A DNA stretch of 64,000 nucleotides from Rhizobium sp. CB3090 (GTDB taxonomy: Bacteria; Pseudomonadota; Alphaproteobacteria; Rhizobiales; Rhizobiaceae): positions 682,001-746,000 of the forward strand of contig NZ_CP121663.1 of assembly GCF_029714285.1 (NCBI RefSeq), in the 5' to 3' direction. The translations under genes were made by a program, and so were the position numbers. The notes below the pieces were generated by a model. It saw only the letters and a list, made by a program, of their open reading frames with translations, did no database searches and was not told the origin of the DNA. Positions 1-10,189 of the stretch are shown here, piece by piece. Positions within the stretch are counted from its first letter, which is position 1. Each line of letters starts with the position of its first letter.

Positions 1-304
<304 letters not shown>

Positions 305-312
305 ATCTAGAT

Positions 313-1062
313 TCAAGATCCTTTCCGGATAAGGCTGCGATACCGCTGCTGACTGCCTTTCAAATGCAGCCGCATGGCCTCTCGCGCGCCGTGTTCATCG
401 CGATCCGATATGGCTTCAGCGATGCGCCGGTGCTCTGTCTGGATCCGCGCCAGATAATCGGCGGATGCGATTTCGTCCGGCTGGTCCTGCAGGAAGGAGC
501 GGGGAATCGCTCGCTTGCCGGTCAACTCCAGAAACTCGCGGAAACGCGGATTGTTGGTGGCGTCGGCAATGGCGAGATGAAACTCGAAATCGACCTCCGA
601 TGTTGCGATTCCCCGCTCAATGGCGCGATCGATATCTTCGAAACGCTCCATGATCGCCTCATCCTGCGCCGGCGAACGCCGAGCGGCGGCAAGGCCGGCG
701 GCCTCGGTTTCCACGGCAGCACGCAATTCCAGCATTTCGATGATGGAGGAAATCCGACCTGAATCGGTGTTCAGTAAGCCTGCGATGGGGAAGGGGGGCG
801 CGTGACGGACGAAGACGCCGACGCCGTGACGCACCTCGACAAGACCATCGGCGCGCATAGAGGCAATCGCTTCGCGGATAACGGTGCGGCTGACTTTGTA
901 TCGGTCCGTGAGGCCGCTTTCGCTCGGCAATTTTTCACCAGGCTTCAAAATCCCGCCAAGAATCTCCTCGCGCAGTTTCTGGCCGACGATATCAACGAGA
1001 TTACGCCGGCCCGCCGGCCGTTCGCTACGCTCCATTGTCTTGATCACTATATTGTGCGGCAT
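313..1062 (-). CDS. FadR-subfamily GntR transcriptional regulator of the uronate genes
   Basis: A 249-residue regulator. Residues about 20-90 are a winged helix-turn-helix with the typical GntR pattern: LREEILGGILKPGEKLPSE, then SRTVIREAIASMRADGLVEV. Residues about 105-240 form an all-helical FCD ligand domain with the usual acidic and His positions (for example DFEFHLAIA), which in the family bind a metal and an organic acid. It sits between kdgD and the divergently transcribed uronate dehydrogenase, so the likely ligand is a uronate, aldarate or pathway intermediate. Inverted-repeat sequence lies on both flanks of the gene. An internal ATG at 1035 is an alternative start. The specific ligand is not visible in the sequence. 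Confidence 0.85.
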   Translation of the reverse strand: MPHNIVIKTMERSERPAGRRNLVDIVGQKLREEILGGILKPGEKLPSESGLTDRYKVSRTVIREAIASMRADGLVEVRHGVGVFVRHAPPFPIAGLLNTDSGRISSIIEMLELRAAVETEAAGLAAARRSPAQDEAIMERFEDIDRAIERGIATSEVDFEFHLAIADATNNPRFREFLELTGKRAIPRSFLQDQPDEIASADYLARIQTEHRRIAEAISDRDEHGAREAMRLHLKGSQQRYRSLIRKGS

Positions 1063-1100
1063 TCCAGCGTCCCGAAGTTTCCAACATGGAGACTACAGAT

Positions 1101-1110
1101 ATATGATGAC
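1101..1110 (+). promoter_or_regulatory. Half-site resembling the kdgD-side operator, ahead of udh
   Basis: ATATGATGAC differs at one position from ATATGATAAC in the inverted repeat at 276-304. It lies about 57 bases upstream of the udh start, and the intervening sequence is AT-rich (TATATTATA near 1121). The second arm is not well conserved, so this is a weak operator candidate. Confidence 0.3.
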
Positions 1111-1166
1111 GAACGGAAGCCTATATTATAAGTTCTGCGCCGAAGATACCGATATGGGAGAAAACC

Positions 1167-1964
1167 ATGCTGAAAACTCTGTTGATGACCGGTGCTGCCG
1201 GCGGCGTCGGCCAAGCACTGAGACCGCTTCTTTCGCAGATCGCCGAGACGGTCGTGCTTTCGGATATTGCGCCTGTTGACGATTTGCGCCCGAACGAGCG
1301 CTTCGTCGCCTGCGATCTTGCCGATCGCGGCGGCGTCGAGGCACTAGTCAAAGGCGTCGACGGCATTATCCATCTCGGCGGCATCTCCGTGGAAAAGCCT
1401 TTCGATCTGATCCTGCAGGGCAACATCGTCGGCCTCTACAATCTCTATGAAGCCGCCCGCGCCGCCGGCAAGCCGCGCATCGTCTTTGCGAGCTCTAACC
1501 ATACGATCGGTTATTATCGCCGTGATGAGCGCATCGACAACGCCGTGCCGACCCGCCCGGATTCGCTCTATGGGGTCTCGAAGGTCTACGGCGAAGCCTT
1601 GGCGAGCCTCTATTTCGATAAGTTCGGACAGGAGACCTTGTCCGTGCGCATCGGTTCCTGCTTTCCCGAACCACGCAATCCGCGCATGCTGGCGACATGG
1701 TTCAGCGCCCGCGATCTGATGACGCTCTGCGGCCGCGCCTTCGAGGCTCCTCGGCTCGGACACACAATCGTCTACGGCGCCTCCGATAACGACGAACAAT
1801 GGTGGGACAACCGCAACGCCGCCTTCCTTGGTTGGAAACCACAGGACAGTTCCTCGCCGTGGCGCGCGGAAGTTCTTGCGAATGCCGTGCCGGAAGACCC
1901 GAATGATCCGGCCGTCATCTATCAGGGCGGCGGCTTTGCGGCAGCCGGCCATCCGGAAGATTAA
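1167..1964 (+). CDS. udh: Uronate dehydrogenase (NAD-dependent)
   Basis: A 265-residue short-chain, extended-like NAD enzyme whose length and sequence resemble the Agrobacterium uronate dehydrogenase. It oxidises D-galacturonate or D-glucuronate to the aldarolactone in the cytosol. The Rossmann motif TGAAGGVGQ is at residues 8-16, an Asp ending strand 2 (SDIAP) selects NAD, and the catalytic YxxxK is Tyr135/Lys139 (YGVSK), with SSN near 109-111. It is divergent from the FadR-type regulator, and kdgD is on the far side. Together these supply the first and last dedicated steps from uronate to 2-oxoglutarate semialdehyde. The start is preceded by a GGAG-like Shine-Dalgarno (GGGAG) about 10 bases upstream. 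Confidence 0.9.
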   Translation: MLKTLLMTGAAGGVGQALRPLLSQIAETVVLSDIAPVDDLRPNERFVACDLADRGGVEALVKGVDGIIHLGGISVEKPFDLILQGNIVGLYNLYEAARAAGKPRIVFASSNHTIGYYRRDERIDNAVPTRPDSLYGVSKVYGEALASLYFDKFGQETLSVRIGSCFPEPRNPRMLATWFSARDLMTLCGRAFEAPRLGHTIVYGASDNDEQWWDNRNAAFLGWKPQDSSSPWRAEVLANAVPEDPNDPAVIYQGGGFAAAGHPED

Positions 1965-2013
1965 GCACTGAAGGGGTCCGCAAGGGCCGAGACGGCGATC
2001 CGCTCACGAAGCC

Positions 2014-3060
2014 TCAGTCGCCGTTCCGAAACAGTCTCCAACGCGTCGGCCTGAAAGCGATGCGGTTGCGGTCGAGCGCGCCGGCTTTGTCCGGCGGCAG
2101 CTCGATTTCGATGGTCTCGTGCTGGGTGCCGATGTTCAATTCGAGATGACGAGTACCGGCAACGCGGCGGCTGGCAGTCAACAGTCCGGCGATGCAGCCA
2201 CCATCGCCATCACGAAGCTCGATATCGTGGGGCCGGAAATGGAGATAGGCCACGCCATCGGGCTCGCGCGATGCGCTGAGTCCGAGAGGTCGATCATCGA
2301 ACCAGATTTCGCCATTGGAAATGCGTACCTGCACGCGGTTGGACTGGCCGATGAAGCCATAGACGAAGGGCGAGTTCGGCGTGTCGTAGATCTCATCCGG
2401 CGTCCCGACCTGCTCGATCGCGCCCTTGTTTAGCACGACGACACGGTCGGCCAGTTCCAGCGCCTCTTCCTGATCGTGGGTGACGAAAACGGTGGTGTGG
2501 CCGGTGCGATCATGGATTTCGCGCAGCCACTTGCGCAGGTCTTTGCGGACCTGCGCGTCGAGCGCACCGAAGGGTTCATCCAGGAGCAGCACGTTCGGCT
2601 CGACCGCCATGGCGCGCGCGAGCGCCACGCGCTGCCGCTGACCGCCGGACAACTGCGCCGGATAGCGCTTTTCGAGGCCGCTTAGTTGCACCAGTTCCAG
2701 CAGCTCGAGGGCGCGGCGATGGATTTCGGCACGGGGAGGGCGGCGTGACGCCGTCCGTACCTTCAGTCCGAAGCCGATATTGTCCAATACCGTCATATGG
2801 CGGAACAGCGCATAGTGCTGAAACACGAAGCCGATATTGCGCTGCTGTACCGTCTTCTTCGACGCATCTTCATCACCGAAAAAAATCCGACCCTCGGTCG
2901 GCGACTCCAATCCGGCAATCAAACGCAACAGCGTCGTCTTGCCTGAGCCGGAAGGGCCAAGGAGTGCGATAAGCTCGCTGGAGCGGATATCCAGAGAGAC
3001 GTTATGCAGCGCGGGAAAGCGACCGAATTCCTTGCGCAGATTTTGAACGCGAACTTCCAT
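2014..3060 (-). CDS. cysA: Sulfate/thiosulfate ABC importer, ATP-binding protein
   Basis: A 348-residue ABC ATPase that energises sulfate uptake. Walker A is GPSGSGKTT (about residues 36-44), the signature LSGGQRQR precedes Walker [12 protein letters not shown], and the switch His is in [10 protein letters not shown]. The final 100 residues are the regulatory TOBE-like extension seen in CysA. The ATG at 3060 is chosen because AAAGGA lies about seven bases before it; two in-frame TTG codons upstream are less likely starts. It follows cysW by about 11 bases and is the last gene of the sbp-cysT-cysW-cysA operon. It converges on udh. Confidence 0.93.
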   Translation of the reverse strand: MEVRVQNLRKEFGRFPALHNVSLDIRSSELIALLGPSGSGKTTLLRLIAGLESPTEGRIFFGDEDASKKTVQQRNIGFVFQHYALFRHMTVLDNIGFGLKVRTASRRPPRAEIHRRALELLELVQLSGLEKRYPAQLSGGQRQRVALARAMAVEPNVLLLDEPFGALDAQVRKDLRKWLREIHDRTGHTTVFVTHDQEEALELADRVVVLNKGAIEQVGTPDEIYDTPNSPFVYGFIGQSNRVQVRISNGEIWFDDRPLGLSASREPDGVAYLHFRPHDIELRDGDGGCIAGLLTASRRVAGTRHLELNIGTQHETIEIELPPDKAGALDRNRIAFRPTRWRLFRNGD

Positions 3061-3071
3061 CAACAATTCCT

Positions 3072-3944
3072 TTAGTGACGCCGGCTGGCTGCGATCTCTT
3101 CGCTGTAGCGCATTTCCAGCAGCGTCTTCAGTGCAAGTGTTACAAGGGCGAGCAAAGCGAGAAGCGTGGCAACCGCGAAAGCACCCGAGAAATTATATTC
3201 ATTATAGAGAATCTCGACCTGCAGCGGCATGGTGTTGGTCTCGCCGCGAATATGGCCGGAGACGACAGACACGGCGCCGAATTCGCCCATCGCACGGGCA
3301 TTGCAGAGAAGAACGCCGTAAAGCAGGCCCCATTTGATGTTCGGCAAGGTGACATGCCAGAAGGTCTGCCAACCATTGGCGCCGAGGGACAATGCCGCTT
3401 CTTCGTCGGCGTTTCCCTGTTCCTGCATCAGCGGGATCAATTCACGGGCGACGAAGGGGAAGGTGACGAACATCGTCGCCAGCACAAGGCCCGGAACCGC
3501 GAACAAGATCTGGATTCCGTGGCTTTGCAGCCAAGGCCCGAGCACGCTGTTCGAGCTGAACAACAGCACGAAAACCAGGCCCGATATGACCGGCGACACG
3601 GAGAACGGCAAATCGATCAGGGTCGTCAGGAATGCTTTGCCCTTGAACTCGAATTTGGCGAGCGCCCAGGCAGCCGCCACACCGCAGACGAGGTTCAGCG
3701 GCACGCTGATACCGGCCACGATCAGCGTCAACCGGATCGCCGCGAAGGTCTCCTCATCAACCAGTGCGCTGAAGAACTCTTCAACACCCTTGCGGAATGC
3801 TTCAACAAAAACGGCGGCAAGCGGCATCAGCACCATCAATGCCAGGAAGACAAGCGAGATGGCGACGAAAATCAATCGCGCAAACCTGCTCTCGGTGATC
3901 ACGGAATGAACCGTATCGGAGGAGGAAACGGCATCATGCGCCAT
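3072..3944 (-). CDS. cysW: Sulfate ABC importer, permease subunit CysW
   Basis: A 290-residue inner-membrane permease with about six transmembrane helices and the BPD permease loop [21 protein letters not shown] that docks on CysA. The ATG at 3944 is preferred over an upstream start at 4001. It has GAAGGAG before it, and the short overlap of its first codons with the last codons of cysT suggests translational coupling. The longer version would bury 57 more bases in cysT and add a low-complexity serine/cysteine leader. CysW and CysT form the heterodimeric membrane channel. Confidence 0.92.
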   Translation of the reverse strand: MAHDAVSSSDTVHSVITESRFARLIFVAISLVFLALMVLMPLAAVFVEAFRKGVEEFFSALVDEETFAAIRLTLIVAGISVPLNLVCGVAAAWALAKFEFKGKAFLTTLIDLPFSVSPVISGLVFVLLFSSNSVLGPWLQSHGIQILFAVPGLVLATMFVTFPFVARELIPLMQEQGNADEEAALSLGANGWQTFWHVTLPNIKWGLLYGVLLCNARAMGEFGAVSVVSGHIRGETNTMPLQVEILYNEYNFSGAFAVATLLALLALVTLALKTLLEMRYSEEIAASRRH

Positions 3945-4791
3945 TGCCGTATCTCCTTCTGCTCCAGGATTGAATGAGATTGATGACGAGCAACATGACA
4001 AAGGAGATGATCAGCATCATGGTCGCGATCGCCGTCGCCGCAGCGTAGTTATATTCCTCAAGCCGGATGACGATGAGCAACGGTGCGATTTCGGAGACAT
4101 AGGGCTTGTTGCCGGCGATGAAGATCACCGAACCATATTCACCGGCCGCGCGGGCGAAGGCGAGAGCAAAGCCGGTCAAGGCCGCCGGCGCCAGGCCGGG
4201 CAACAGGACGCGGGTGATCGTTTGGAAACGATTTGCGCCGAGCGTCGCTGCGGCTTCTTCCACCTCACGGTCGATCTCTTCCATCACCGGCTGCGCCGTA
4301 CGCACGACGAAGGGCAGGCCGACGAAGATCAGAGCGATGATGATGCCGGCGGGCGTGAAAGCGATCTTGATGCCGAGCGGCGTCAAAAGCTGCCCGATCC
4401 ATCCGTTCGGCGCATAAAGCGTCGTCAGCGCGATGCCGGCGACGGCCGTTGGCAAGGCGAAAGGCAGGTCGACCATGGCGTCGATGATACGCTTGCCCGG
4501 GAAACGGTAGCGAACCAGAACCCAGGCGAGGATCAGGCCGAACACCGCATTGATAATGGCGGCGATGAACGCGCCGCCAAAGCTCATGCGGAGTGCGTAA
4601 AGCGTGCGGACATCGAGGGCGATGGCCCAAAATTTCGACCAGCCCAGAGAGCTGGTCTTCCAGAGCAATCCCGAGAGCGGGATGAGAACGATCAGGATGA
4701 GCCAAGTCAGGGTAACGCCGAGCGCCAATCCGAAGCCCGGAATGACACTCGGCTGCCTAAACCGCCACCGTTTGCGGGTTATTGCACGCAT
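3934..4791 (-). CDS. cysT: Sulfate ABC importer, permease subunit CysT (CysU)
   Basis: A 285-residue permease with a basic N-terminus (MRAITRKRWRF), about six hydrophobic segments and the coupling-loop motif EEAAATLGANRFQTITRVLLP. The region DLPFALPTAVAGIALTTLY is typical of CysT. It begins six bases after the sbp stop without an obvious separate strong Shine-Dalgarno, which suggests coupled translation. Its end overlaps cysW. The role is the second half of the sulfate/thiosulfate translocation pore. Confidence 0.93.
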   Translation of the reverse strand: MRAITRKRWRFRQPSVIPGFGLALGVTLTWLILIVLIPLSGLLWKTSSLGWSKFWAIALDVRTLYALRMSFGGAFIAAIINAVFGLILAWVLVRYRFPGKRIIDAMVDLPFALPTAVAGIALTTLYAPNGWIGQLLTPLGIKIAFTPAGIIIALIFVGLPFVVRTAQPVMEEIDREVEEAAATLGANRFQTITRVLLPGLAPAALTGFALAFARAAGEYGSVIFIAGNKPYVSEIAPLLIVIRLEEYNYAAATAIATMMLIISFVMLLVINLIQSWSRRRYGNGA

Positions 4792-4797
4792 TCGGAA

Positions 4798-5826
4798 TTA
4801 TTGCCCCGGCTTGTATATCTGGTCGAAGACGCCACCGTCATCGAAGAACTTCGGCTGAGCTTGAGACCATCCGCCGAAATCGTCAATCGTTGCGAGCTTC
4901 ACACTCGGGAACCGCGCAATATCCTTGGGGTCGGCTGCTTCCGGCTTGATCGGCCGGTAGTAATGCTTGGCGGCGATCTTCTGACCCTCGTCGGAATAAA
5001 GGTAGTTCAGATAGGCTTCGGCAACCTTGCGGCTGCCCTTAGTGTCGACATTGCCATCGACGACCGCGACCGGAGGGTCGGCGCGGATCGAGACGGAGGG
5101 TGTCACGATCTCGAATTTATCGGGGCCGAGTTCTTCGAGCGAAAGATAAGCCTCGTTTTCCCAGGCAAGCAGAACATCGCCGAGACCACGCTGAACGAAG
5201 GTCGTGGTCGCACCGCGAGCACCGGTATCGAGCACCGGCACGTGCTTCAGCAACTGCGTGACATATTCCTGCGCCTTGGCGTCGTCACCGCCATTTGCCT
5301 GCTTGGCCCAGGCCCAGGCTGCCAGGAAGTTCCAGCGAGCACCGCCCGATGTCTTCGGGTTCGGCGTGACCACCTGGACATCGTTCTTGATCAGGTCCGA
5401 CCAGTCCTTGATGCCCTTCGGATTGCCCTTACGCACCAGGAAGACGATGGTCGAAGTGTAGGGAACGCTGTTGTTCGGGAACCTGGTTTTCCAGTCCGCG
5501 GGAATCTTCTTCGTGGCCTTGGCGATGGCGTCGATGTCGCCTTCCAGTGCCAGCGTCACCACATCGGCATCAAGACCGTCGATGACCGAGCGAGCCTGGG
5601 CGCCGGAGCCGCCATGCGAGGCCTTGATCTTGATGCTTTCACCCGTATCCTTCTTCCACTTGGCGACAAAGGCTTCGTTGAAATCCTTATATAATTCGCG
5701 CGTCGGATCGTAGGAAACGTTGAGAAGCGTCGTATCCGCGGCCCATGTCGGCGCTACCGCTGAGAGCGAAAAACTGCCGATGACAACTGCGGCGGCGAGA
5801 AGCCGCGAAAGCTTGATCGTCTGCAT
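4798..5826 (-). CDS. sbp: Periplasmic sulfate-binding protein
   Basis: A 342-residue exported binding protein. The first ~29 residues are a signal peptide with a basic start, a hydrophobic core ([16 protein letters not shown]) and a cleavage site near TWAAD. The mature part has the [11 protein letters not shown] and [11 protein letters not shown] motifs and [18 protein letters not shown], which line the sulfate pocket in Sbp/CysP. A GGAGG Shine-Dalgarno lies seven bases before the ATG. It is first in the sulfate operon, as expected for the most abundant component. Whether it prefers sulfate (Sbp) or thiosulfate (CysP) cannot be decided from sequence. Confidence 0.92.
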   Translation of the reverse strand: MQTIKLSRLLAAAVVIGSFSLSAVAPTWAADTTLLNVSYDPTRELYKDFNEAFVAKWKKDTGESIKIKASHGGSGAQARSVIDGLDADVVTLALEGDIDAIAKATKKIPADWKTRFPNNSVPYTSTIVFLVRKGNPKGIKDWSDLIKNDVQVVTPNPKTSGGARWNFLAAWAWAKQANGGDDAKAQEYVTQLLKHVPVLDTGARGATTTFVQRGLGDVLLAWENEAYLSLEELGPDKFEIVTPSVSIRADPPVAVVDGNVDTKGSRKVAEAYLNYLYSDEGQKIAAKHYYRPIKPEAADPKDIARFPSVKLATIDDFGGWSQAQPKFFDDGGVFDQIYKPGQ

Positions 5827-6142
5827 GGTGACCTCCTTCGTTTGCCTTAAACTCTATCAACTTAGTCGTATAAAGTAACGAAGATTGTTCCCGCTGATCG
5901 CGATTACATAGAACGGCGTCCCATAGAATCAAGGAAAGTGAAATCGCATTCTCTTACCAGGCTGCGGCACACCGGCAGCGGATCAGCGGACCGAGTCTGC
6001 CATGAAAACGGAATAAAGCTTGTCGGCACTTTTGCCTGGCACATGGCGGCCAACACGCCCTTCATTCTGAGCCGTCGGGCGAGGGCGGCGAGAACGTTCA
6101 GATATTCGCCCCGGCGATGGCGTAAATCAGGAGATCACGGCT
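5827..6142. other. Intergenic region upstream of sbp, beyond the kdpE end
   Basis: About 316 bases hold the presumed sbp promoter on the right-to-left strand, with an AT-rich stretch around 5860-5885. The remainder is higher in GC and lies just past the kdpE stop. An 83-codon open frame on the plus strand (5938-6189) runs into kdpE and has no recognisable protein character. No clear riboswitch or terminator was found. Confidence 0.5.
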
Positions 6143-6835
6143 TCATTCCGGCTCCCGCAGGCGATAGCCAACGCCGGTCTCCGTGGTGATGTATTGCGGC
6201 TGGTCCGGAATCTGCTCGACCTTCTGCCGGAGCTGGCGGACATAGACGCGCAGATACTGCACATCCGCCGCCGGACCCCAGACCTGTTTCAACAGGAACT
6301 GGTGCGTCAGCACCTTGCCGGCATGCTGCGCCAGCACCCGCAGAATGTCGTATTCCTTCGGCGAAAGTTTCACGTCCTTGCCGTCGACCTTGACGATGCG
6401 CTTGACGAGATCGATCGACAGGCCGCCGGTGTGGAAGATTGCTTTTTCGCCCTGCTGCTGCAGGCGGTGGCGAAGCGCGACGCGGATGCGTGCCCCGAGC
6501 TCGTTCATGCCAAAAGGCTTGGTGACATAGTCGTCGGCACCGGTTTCCAGCGCCTTGACGATGCCGGCTTCGTCCGTGCGGCTCGAGAGAATGACGACCG
6601 GCACTTGCAACCCGTCCTCGCGCCACTCCTGCAGCAGGTCATGCCCGGGCTTGTCGGGCAGGCCAAGATCGAGCACGATCAAATCGGGCTGATCTTCCTC
6701 TACGGAAAGCCGCGCCGCCGCTGCGTTCTGGGCTTCGTTGACGGCATAGCCTTGGGCGCTCAGGCCGACACGCAACAACTTGCGGATCGGTGGCTCGTCA
6801 TCGACAACGAGTATCTTGACGGCGGTCGTGTTCAT
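6143..6835 (-). CDS. kdpE: Potassium-responsive response regulator KdpE
   Basis: A 230-residue OmpR-family regulator. Receiver domain residues 7-120 carry the acidic pair in VDDEPP and the phospho-acceptor Asp56 (LIVLDLGLPD), with Lys in the TKPF loop. The C-terminal winged helix (about 135-228) has LSPKEYDILRVL and RVYVRQLRQKVE, the recognition helix region. Its ATG overlaps the kdpD stop by four bases (ATGA), so the pair is translationally coupled. It is expected to activate the kdp operon when K+ is low; a matching direct-repeat box lies at 14591-14607. Confidence 0.95.
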   Translation of the reverse strand: MNTTAVKILVVDDEPPIRKLLRVGLSAQGYAVNEAQNAAAARLSVEEDQPDLIVLDLGLPDKPGHDLLQEWREDGLQVPVVILSSRTDEAGIVKALETGADDYVTKPFGMNELGARIRVALRHRLQQQGEKAIFHTGGLSIDLVKRIVKVDGKDVKLSPKEYDILRVLAQHAGKVLTHQFLLKQVWGPAADVQYLRVYVRQLRQKVEQIPDQPQYITTETGVGYRLREPE

Positions 6836-9543
6836 TTCAGTTCATCCAGCTTGGGAACATCCGTTGGTTTCGGCAGGCGAATGGTGAAGACCGCGCCTTG
6901 GCGATCCGTCCGGTTGCCTGCCGTGATCGTGCCGCCCATGGCCTCTATGAAACCGCGGCAGATGGAAAGACCGAGGCCGGTACCGGCCCGCACCTGATCG
7001 CCCTTGCGCACCCGGTAGAAGATATCGAAGACTCGTTCGAGATCGGCAGGCGGAATGCCCGGACCTTCGTCCATGACGCGGAAAATGATGTTGTCGACAT
7101 CGGCCCAGGCTTCCAGACGGATGGCGGACTCTTCGGGCGCATATTTGGCGGCATTGTCGAGCAGATTGAACAACACCTGCTCGAATAGCACGGGATCGAC
7201 CCGCACCATCGGCAGATCGGCCGGGATCTGCACGTCGACGCGGTGGTGGGCAAGGATCTTCGCCCCGCGCCGGAGCGCGCTTCCGGCAATATCGTCGGCA
7301 TAATGTAGAGCGAAATTCGGCTCCATCGCGCCGGATTCGATTTTGGTCATGTCGAGCAGATTGGCGATGAAGCGGTTCAGTCGCTCCGATTCATCGACGA
7401 CGGTCGACAGAAGATCCACGCGGTCCTCATGCGGCAGGGATTCCAGATAGTCGCGTAGAGTGCCAGCCGCTCCGAGGATCGCGGCAAGCGGCGTCTTCAG
7501 ATCGTGCGAAATTGAAGTCAGCAAGGCAGAGCGCAGCCGGTCGGCCTCGACGGCCAACTTGGCACGGTCGACATCGGCAACCAGTTGCACGCGTTCGATG
7601 GCGAGCGCGGCCTGATCGGCGAGCGCGTCAAGAAGGCGCTGCTGTTCGGGCGTCAATAGCGGACCGTCGCGGCGGTCGCTGTCGAGCCCGATGACACCAA
7701 CGGCCGTGCGGCCGGTGCGCAGCGGCACATAAAGACGTTTGGCACCCGGCAGCGTATCGGCGCCGCGGCCAGCGGCATGGTTGTGTTCCCAAGCCCAGCG
7801 CGCGGCGGCGATATCGGCATCGTCAAGCGTATCGTCGGGCGGATAGCCGGCCTTCACGGCAATCGTACCATCCTCCGGCAGCAGCAGCACCACGCGCACC
7901 TTCAGCATCGAGGCGAGCTGGAAAGCCGTCGCCCAGAGCACGTCATCGAGTGTGCCGGTGCCGGCAAGCTTCTTCGAGAATAGATAAAGATCCTCGGTCG
8001 TTCGCGCTCGCTGGCGTGCGGCGGCCGCCTGCCGTTGCACGGTTGCGGTCAGATTGCTGGCGACGATGGCGACGCCCAGGAAGAAAAAGAAAGCGAGCAC
8101 GCTTTCCGGATCGCTGATCGTCAGCGTGTAGCGCGGTGTCAGGAAAAAGAAGTTGAAACAGAGCGCGCCGAGAAGGCACGAATAAAGCGCCGGCCGCAAG
8201 CCTTGCGTCACCGCCGAAGCCAGCACTGCCATCAAGAACACCAGCGCCAGATTGCGAACGTCTAGCACCTGGTCGAGGATGACGCAGAAACCAAGGGCGA
8301 CGGTGACATAGAGCGTCGCCAGGACATAGCCGCGCAACTGGAACGGGGCAGGCGAGGGCGCCGACCTGACGCCGCGGCTTGCCGCCGAACCTTCCGCGTC
8401 GCTGCCGGAAATGACATGAACGCTGATGTCGCCAGCCTTGCGGATCAATTCGTAGGAGACCGAACGCTTGGACCAATCCCGCCAGGAGCCGATCTTCGGC
8501 GAGCCGATGACGATGTGGGTGACATTGTTGCTGGCCGAATGGCGGAGCAATTCTTCGGCAACTTCGCGGCCGGGAATGGTGATTGCTTCGCCGCCGAGCT
8601 GCTCGGCGAGCCGGAGCGTCGCGGCAATGGTGTCGCGCTGCGCTTCCGTCAGACTGATCGACCGGCTGGTCTCGACAAAAACGGCAGCCCATGGCGCGCG
8701 CAGGCGCGAGGCCATGCGGGCGGCATAACGCACCAGAGAGGTGGAGCGCGGATGATGGTCGATCGAGACGAGCACGCGCTCGCCGGCCGCCCATGGGCCG
8801 GGGATCGCATGCGCCTGCATATGGGTCAGAAGCTGGTCGTCGACCCGTTGCGCCGTGCGCCTCAACGCCAACTCGCGCAGCGCCGTCAGATTGCCGGGCG
8901 TGAAATAATTGGTCAGCGCCCTTTCGGCCGTCTTCGGCACATAGACCTTCCCGTCATGCAGGCGCTTGATCAGATCGTCGGGTGTCAGGTCGATGATCTC
9001 GACATCGTCCGCCAAATCGATGATCGAATCCGGTACGGTTTCGCGTACACGCACGCGGGTGATTTGTGAGACGACGTCGTTCAGGCTTTCCACATGCTGA
9101 ATATTCAGCGTCGTATAGACGTCGATGCCGCGATCGAGCAGCTCCATGACGTCCAGATAACGCTTCGGATGGCGGCTGCCATGCGCATTGGTGTGGGCGA
9201 GCTCATCGACCAGCACTAGGCCAGGCCGACGCTTCAGGATAGCATCGAGATCCATCTCGTCCAGCACGCGACCCTTATAGTCGACATGGACGCGGGGAAT
9301 GATCTCGAAGCCGTCGAGCAAAGCCTGCGTCTCCTGCCGGCCATGAGTCTCGACCACGCCGACGACGACATCGACGCCGTCAGCAATCTTAGCCTTGCCG
9401 GAGATCAGCATTTCATAAGTCTTGCCGACGCCCGGTGCAGCACCCAGAAATATCTTCAGGCGGCCGCGCGTTTCCTGCCGAGCCTTCTCCAGAAGCGCGT
9501 CGGGCGAAGGCCTGCTCAGCGTGTCGCGGCTATCGTCTGGCAT
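6832..9543 (-). CDS. kdpD: Potassium sensor histidine kinase KdpD
   Basis: A 903-residue sensor of the usual KdpD size. In order it has an N-terminal KdpD domain with Walker A GAAPGVGKTYE (about 34-44) and VDELAHTNAHGSRH, and a universal-stress-like domain (about 245-365, VLVSIDHHPRS). Four clustered transmembrane helices follow (about 395-500), then a GAF-like region, a HisKA box with the phospho-His in SISHDLKTPLAAI, and an HATPase domain (NAAKYAPEES, DEGPGIP, GTGLGLSI). The start at 9543 is preferred over one 51 bases upstream because AGGAAAG precedes it at good spacing. It phosphorylates KdpE. A hairpin separates it from kdpC. Confidence 0.95.
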   Translation of the reverse strand: MPDDSRDTLSRPSPDALLEKARQETRGRLKIFLGAAPGVGKTYEMLISGKAKIADGVDVVVGVVETHGRQETQALLDGFEIIPRVHVDYKGRVLDEMDLDAILKRRPGLVLVDELAHTNAHGSRHPKRYLDVMELLDRGIDVYTTLNIQHVESLNDVVSQITRVRVRETVPDSIIDLADDVEIIDLTPDDLIKRLHDGKVYVPKTAERALTNYFTPGNLTALRELALRRTAQRVDDQLLTHMQAHAIPGPWAAGERVLVSIDHHPRSTSLVRYAARMASRLRAPWAAVFVETSRSISLTEAQRDTIAATLRLAEQLGGEAITIPGREVAEELLRHSASNNVTHIVIGSPKIGSWRDWSKRSVSYELIRKAGDISVHVISGSDAEGSAASRGVRSAPSPAPFQLRGYVLATLYVTVALGFCVILDQVLDVRNLALVFLMAVLASAVTQGLRPALYSCLLGALCFNFFFLTPRYTLTISDPESVLAFFFFLGVAIVASNLTATVQRQAAAARQRARTTEDLYLFSKKLAGTGTLDDVLWATAFQLASMLKVRVVLLLPEDGTIAVKAGYPPDDTLDDADIAAARWAWEHNHAAGRGADTLPGAKRLYVPLRTGRTAVGVIGLDSDRRDGPLLTPEQQRLLDALADQAALAIERVQLVADVDRAKLAVEADRLRSALLTSISHDLKTPLAAILGAAGTLRDYLESLPHEDRVDLLSTVVDESERLNRFIANLLDMTKIESGAMEPNFALHYADDIAGSALRRGAKILAHHRVDVQIPADLPMVRVDPVLFEQVLFNLLDNAAKYAPEESAIRLEAWADVDNIIFRVMDEGPGIPPADLERVFDIFYRVRKGDQVRAGTGLGLSICRGFIEAMGGTITAGNRTDRQGAVFTIRLPKPTDVPKLDELK

Positions 9544-9571
9544 CGATTGATCTTTCCTGACGGATGGACGC

Positions 9572-9593
9572 TGAGGCGGCCACACCCGCCTCA
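9572..9593 (-). terminator. Intercistronic hairpin between kdpC and kdpD
   Basis: TGAGGCGG (9572-9579) and CCGCCTCA (9586-9593) form a perfect 8-bp stem with a 6-base loop in the gap between the pump genes and the sensor genes. There is no U-tract, so partial attenuation or mRNA processing is likelier than full termination. It could lower kdpDE expression relative to kdpFABC; this is inferred. Confidence 0.5.
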
Positions 9594-9604
9594 ACCCATT
9601 GGTC

Positions 9605-10177
9605 TTACTGAGTCATAGAAGCATCCAACGCCTGGTTCAATGCCAGGACTTTGACGACGGGTTCGCCGAGAATACCGAGTTCGCGCGGCTCGACGGCGGC
9701 ATCGACGATCGAGCGGAGCTTGGCCTCATCCATGCCGCGCGCCTTGGCGATAGGCGGTATCTGGAAATAGGCATCCTCAGGCGAAATATCAGGATCAAGA
9801 CCGCTGCCCGATGTGGTGACCAGATCGATCGGAACCGGCATGTTCGGGTTTTCCGCCTGTAGCCTTGCGACGTCGCTCTTAATGCGGTCGAGCATTTTCT
9901 GGCTGGTCGGGCCGAGGTTGGAGCCGCCGGAAGACGACGCATCATAACCGTTCGTGCCAGCGGCCGACGGACGGCCATGGAAGTAGCGGTCAGAGGTGAA
10001 ATTCTGGCCGATGAGCATCGAGCCAATCACCTTGCCGTCCTTCTCCACCAGGCTGCCATTCGCCTGGTGAGGGAAGAGCGCCTGGGCAGCGCCTGTCATG
10101 GCGATCGGATAGAGGAGGCCGGTGACGGCGGTGGTGACGACGATCATGACGATGGCCGGTCTGATTTGTTTGAGCAT
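9605..10177 (-). CDS. kdpC: K+-transporting ATPase subunit C
   Basis: A 190-residue subunit with a single N-terminal membrane anchor ([21 protein letters not shown]) and a periplasmic domain. Conserved features include [20 protein letters not shown] and [14 protein letters not shown], both characteristic of KdpC, which stabilises the KdpA/KdpB complex and raises affinity. An AAGGAG Shine-Dalgarno precedes the start. It follows kdpB by 12 bases. Length is normal. Confidence 0.95.
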   Translation of the reverse strand: MLKQIRPAIVMIVVTTAVTGLLYPIAMTGAAQALFPHQANGSLVEKDGKVIGSMLIGQNFTSDRYFHGRPSAAGTNGYDASSSGGSNLGPTSQKMLDRIKSDVARLQAENPNMPVPIDLVTTSGSGLDPDISPEDAYFQIPPIAKARGMDEAKLRSIVDAAVEPRELGILGEPVVKVLALNQALDASMTQ

Positions 10178-10189
10178 GACAAGAACTCC

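Noticed and set aside
3970..5694. A 574-codon open frame opposite the sulfate transporter genes
   Set aside because: It lies antisense to cysT and sbp, whose motifs and ribosome sites are clear, and its translation is rich in Arg, Asp and Gln without any domain. It reflects GC-rich codon use.
5938..6189. An 83-codon plus-strand frame between sbp and kdpE
   Set aside because: It runs into the kdpE coding end, has no clear ribosome site and no protein character.
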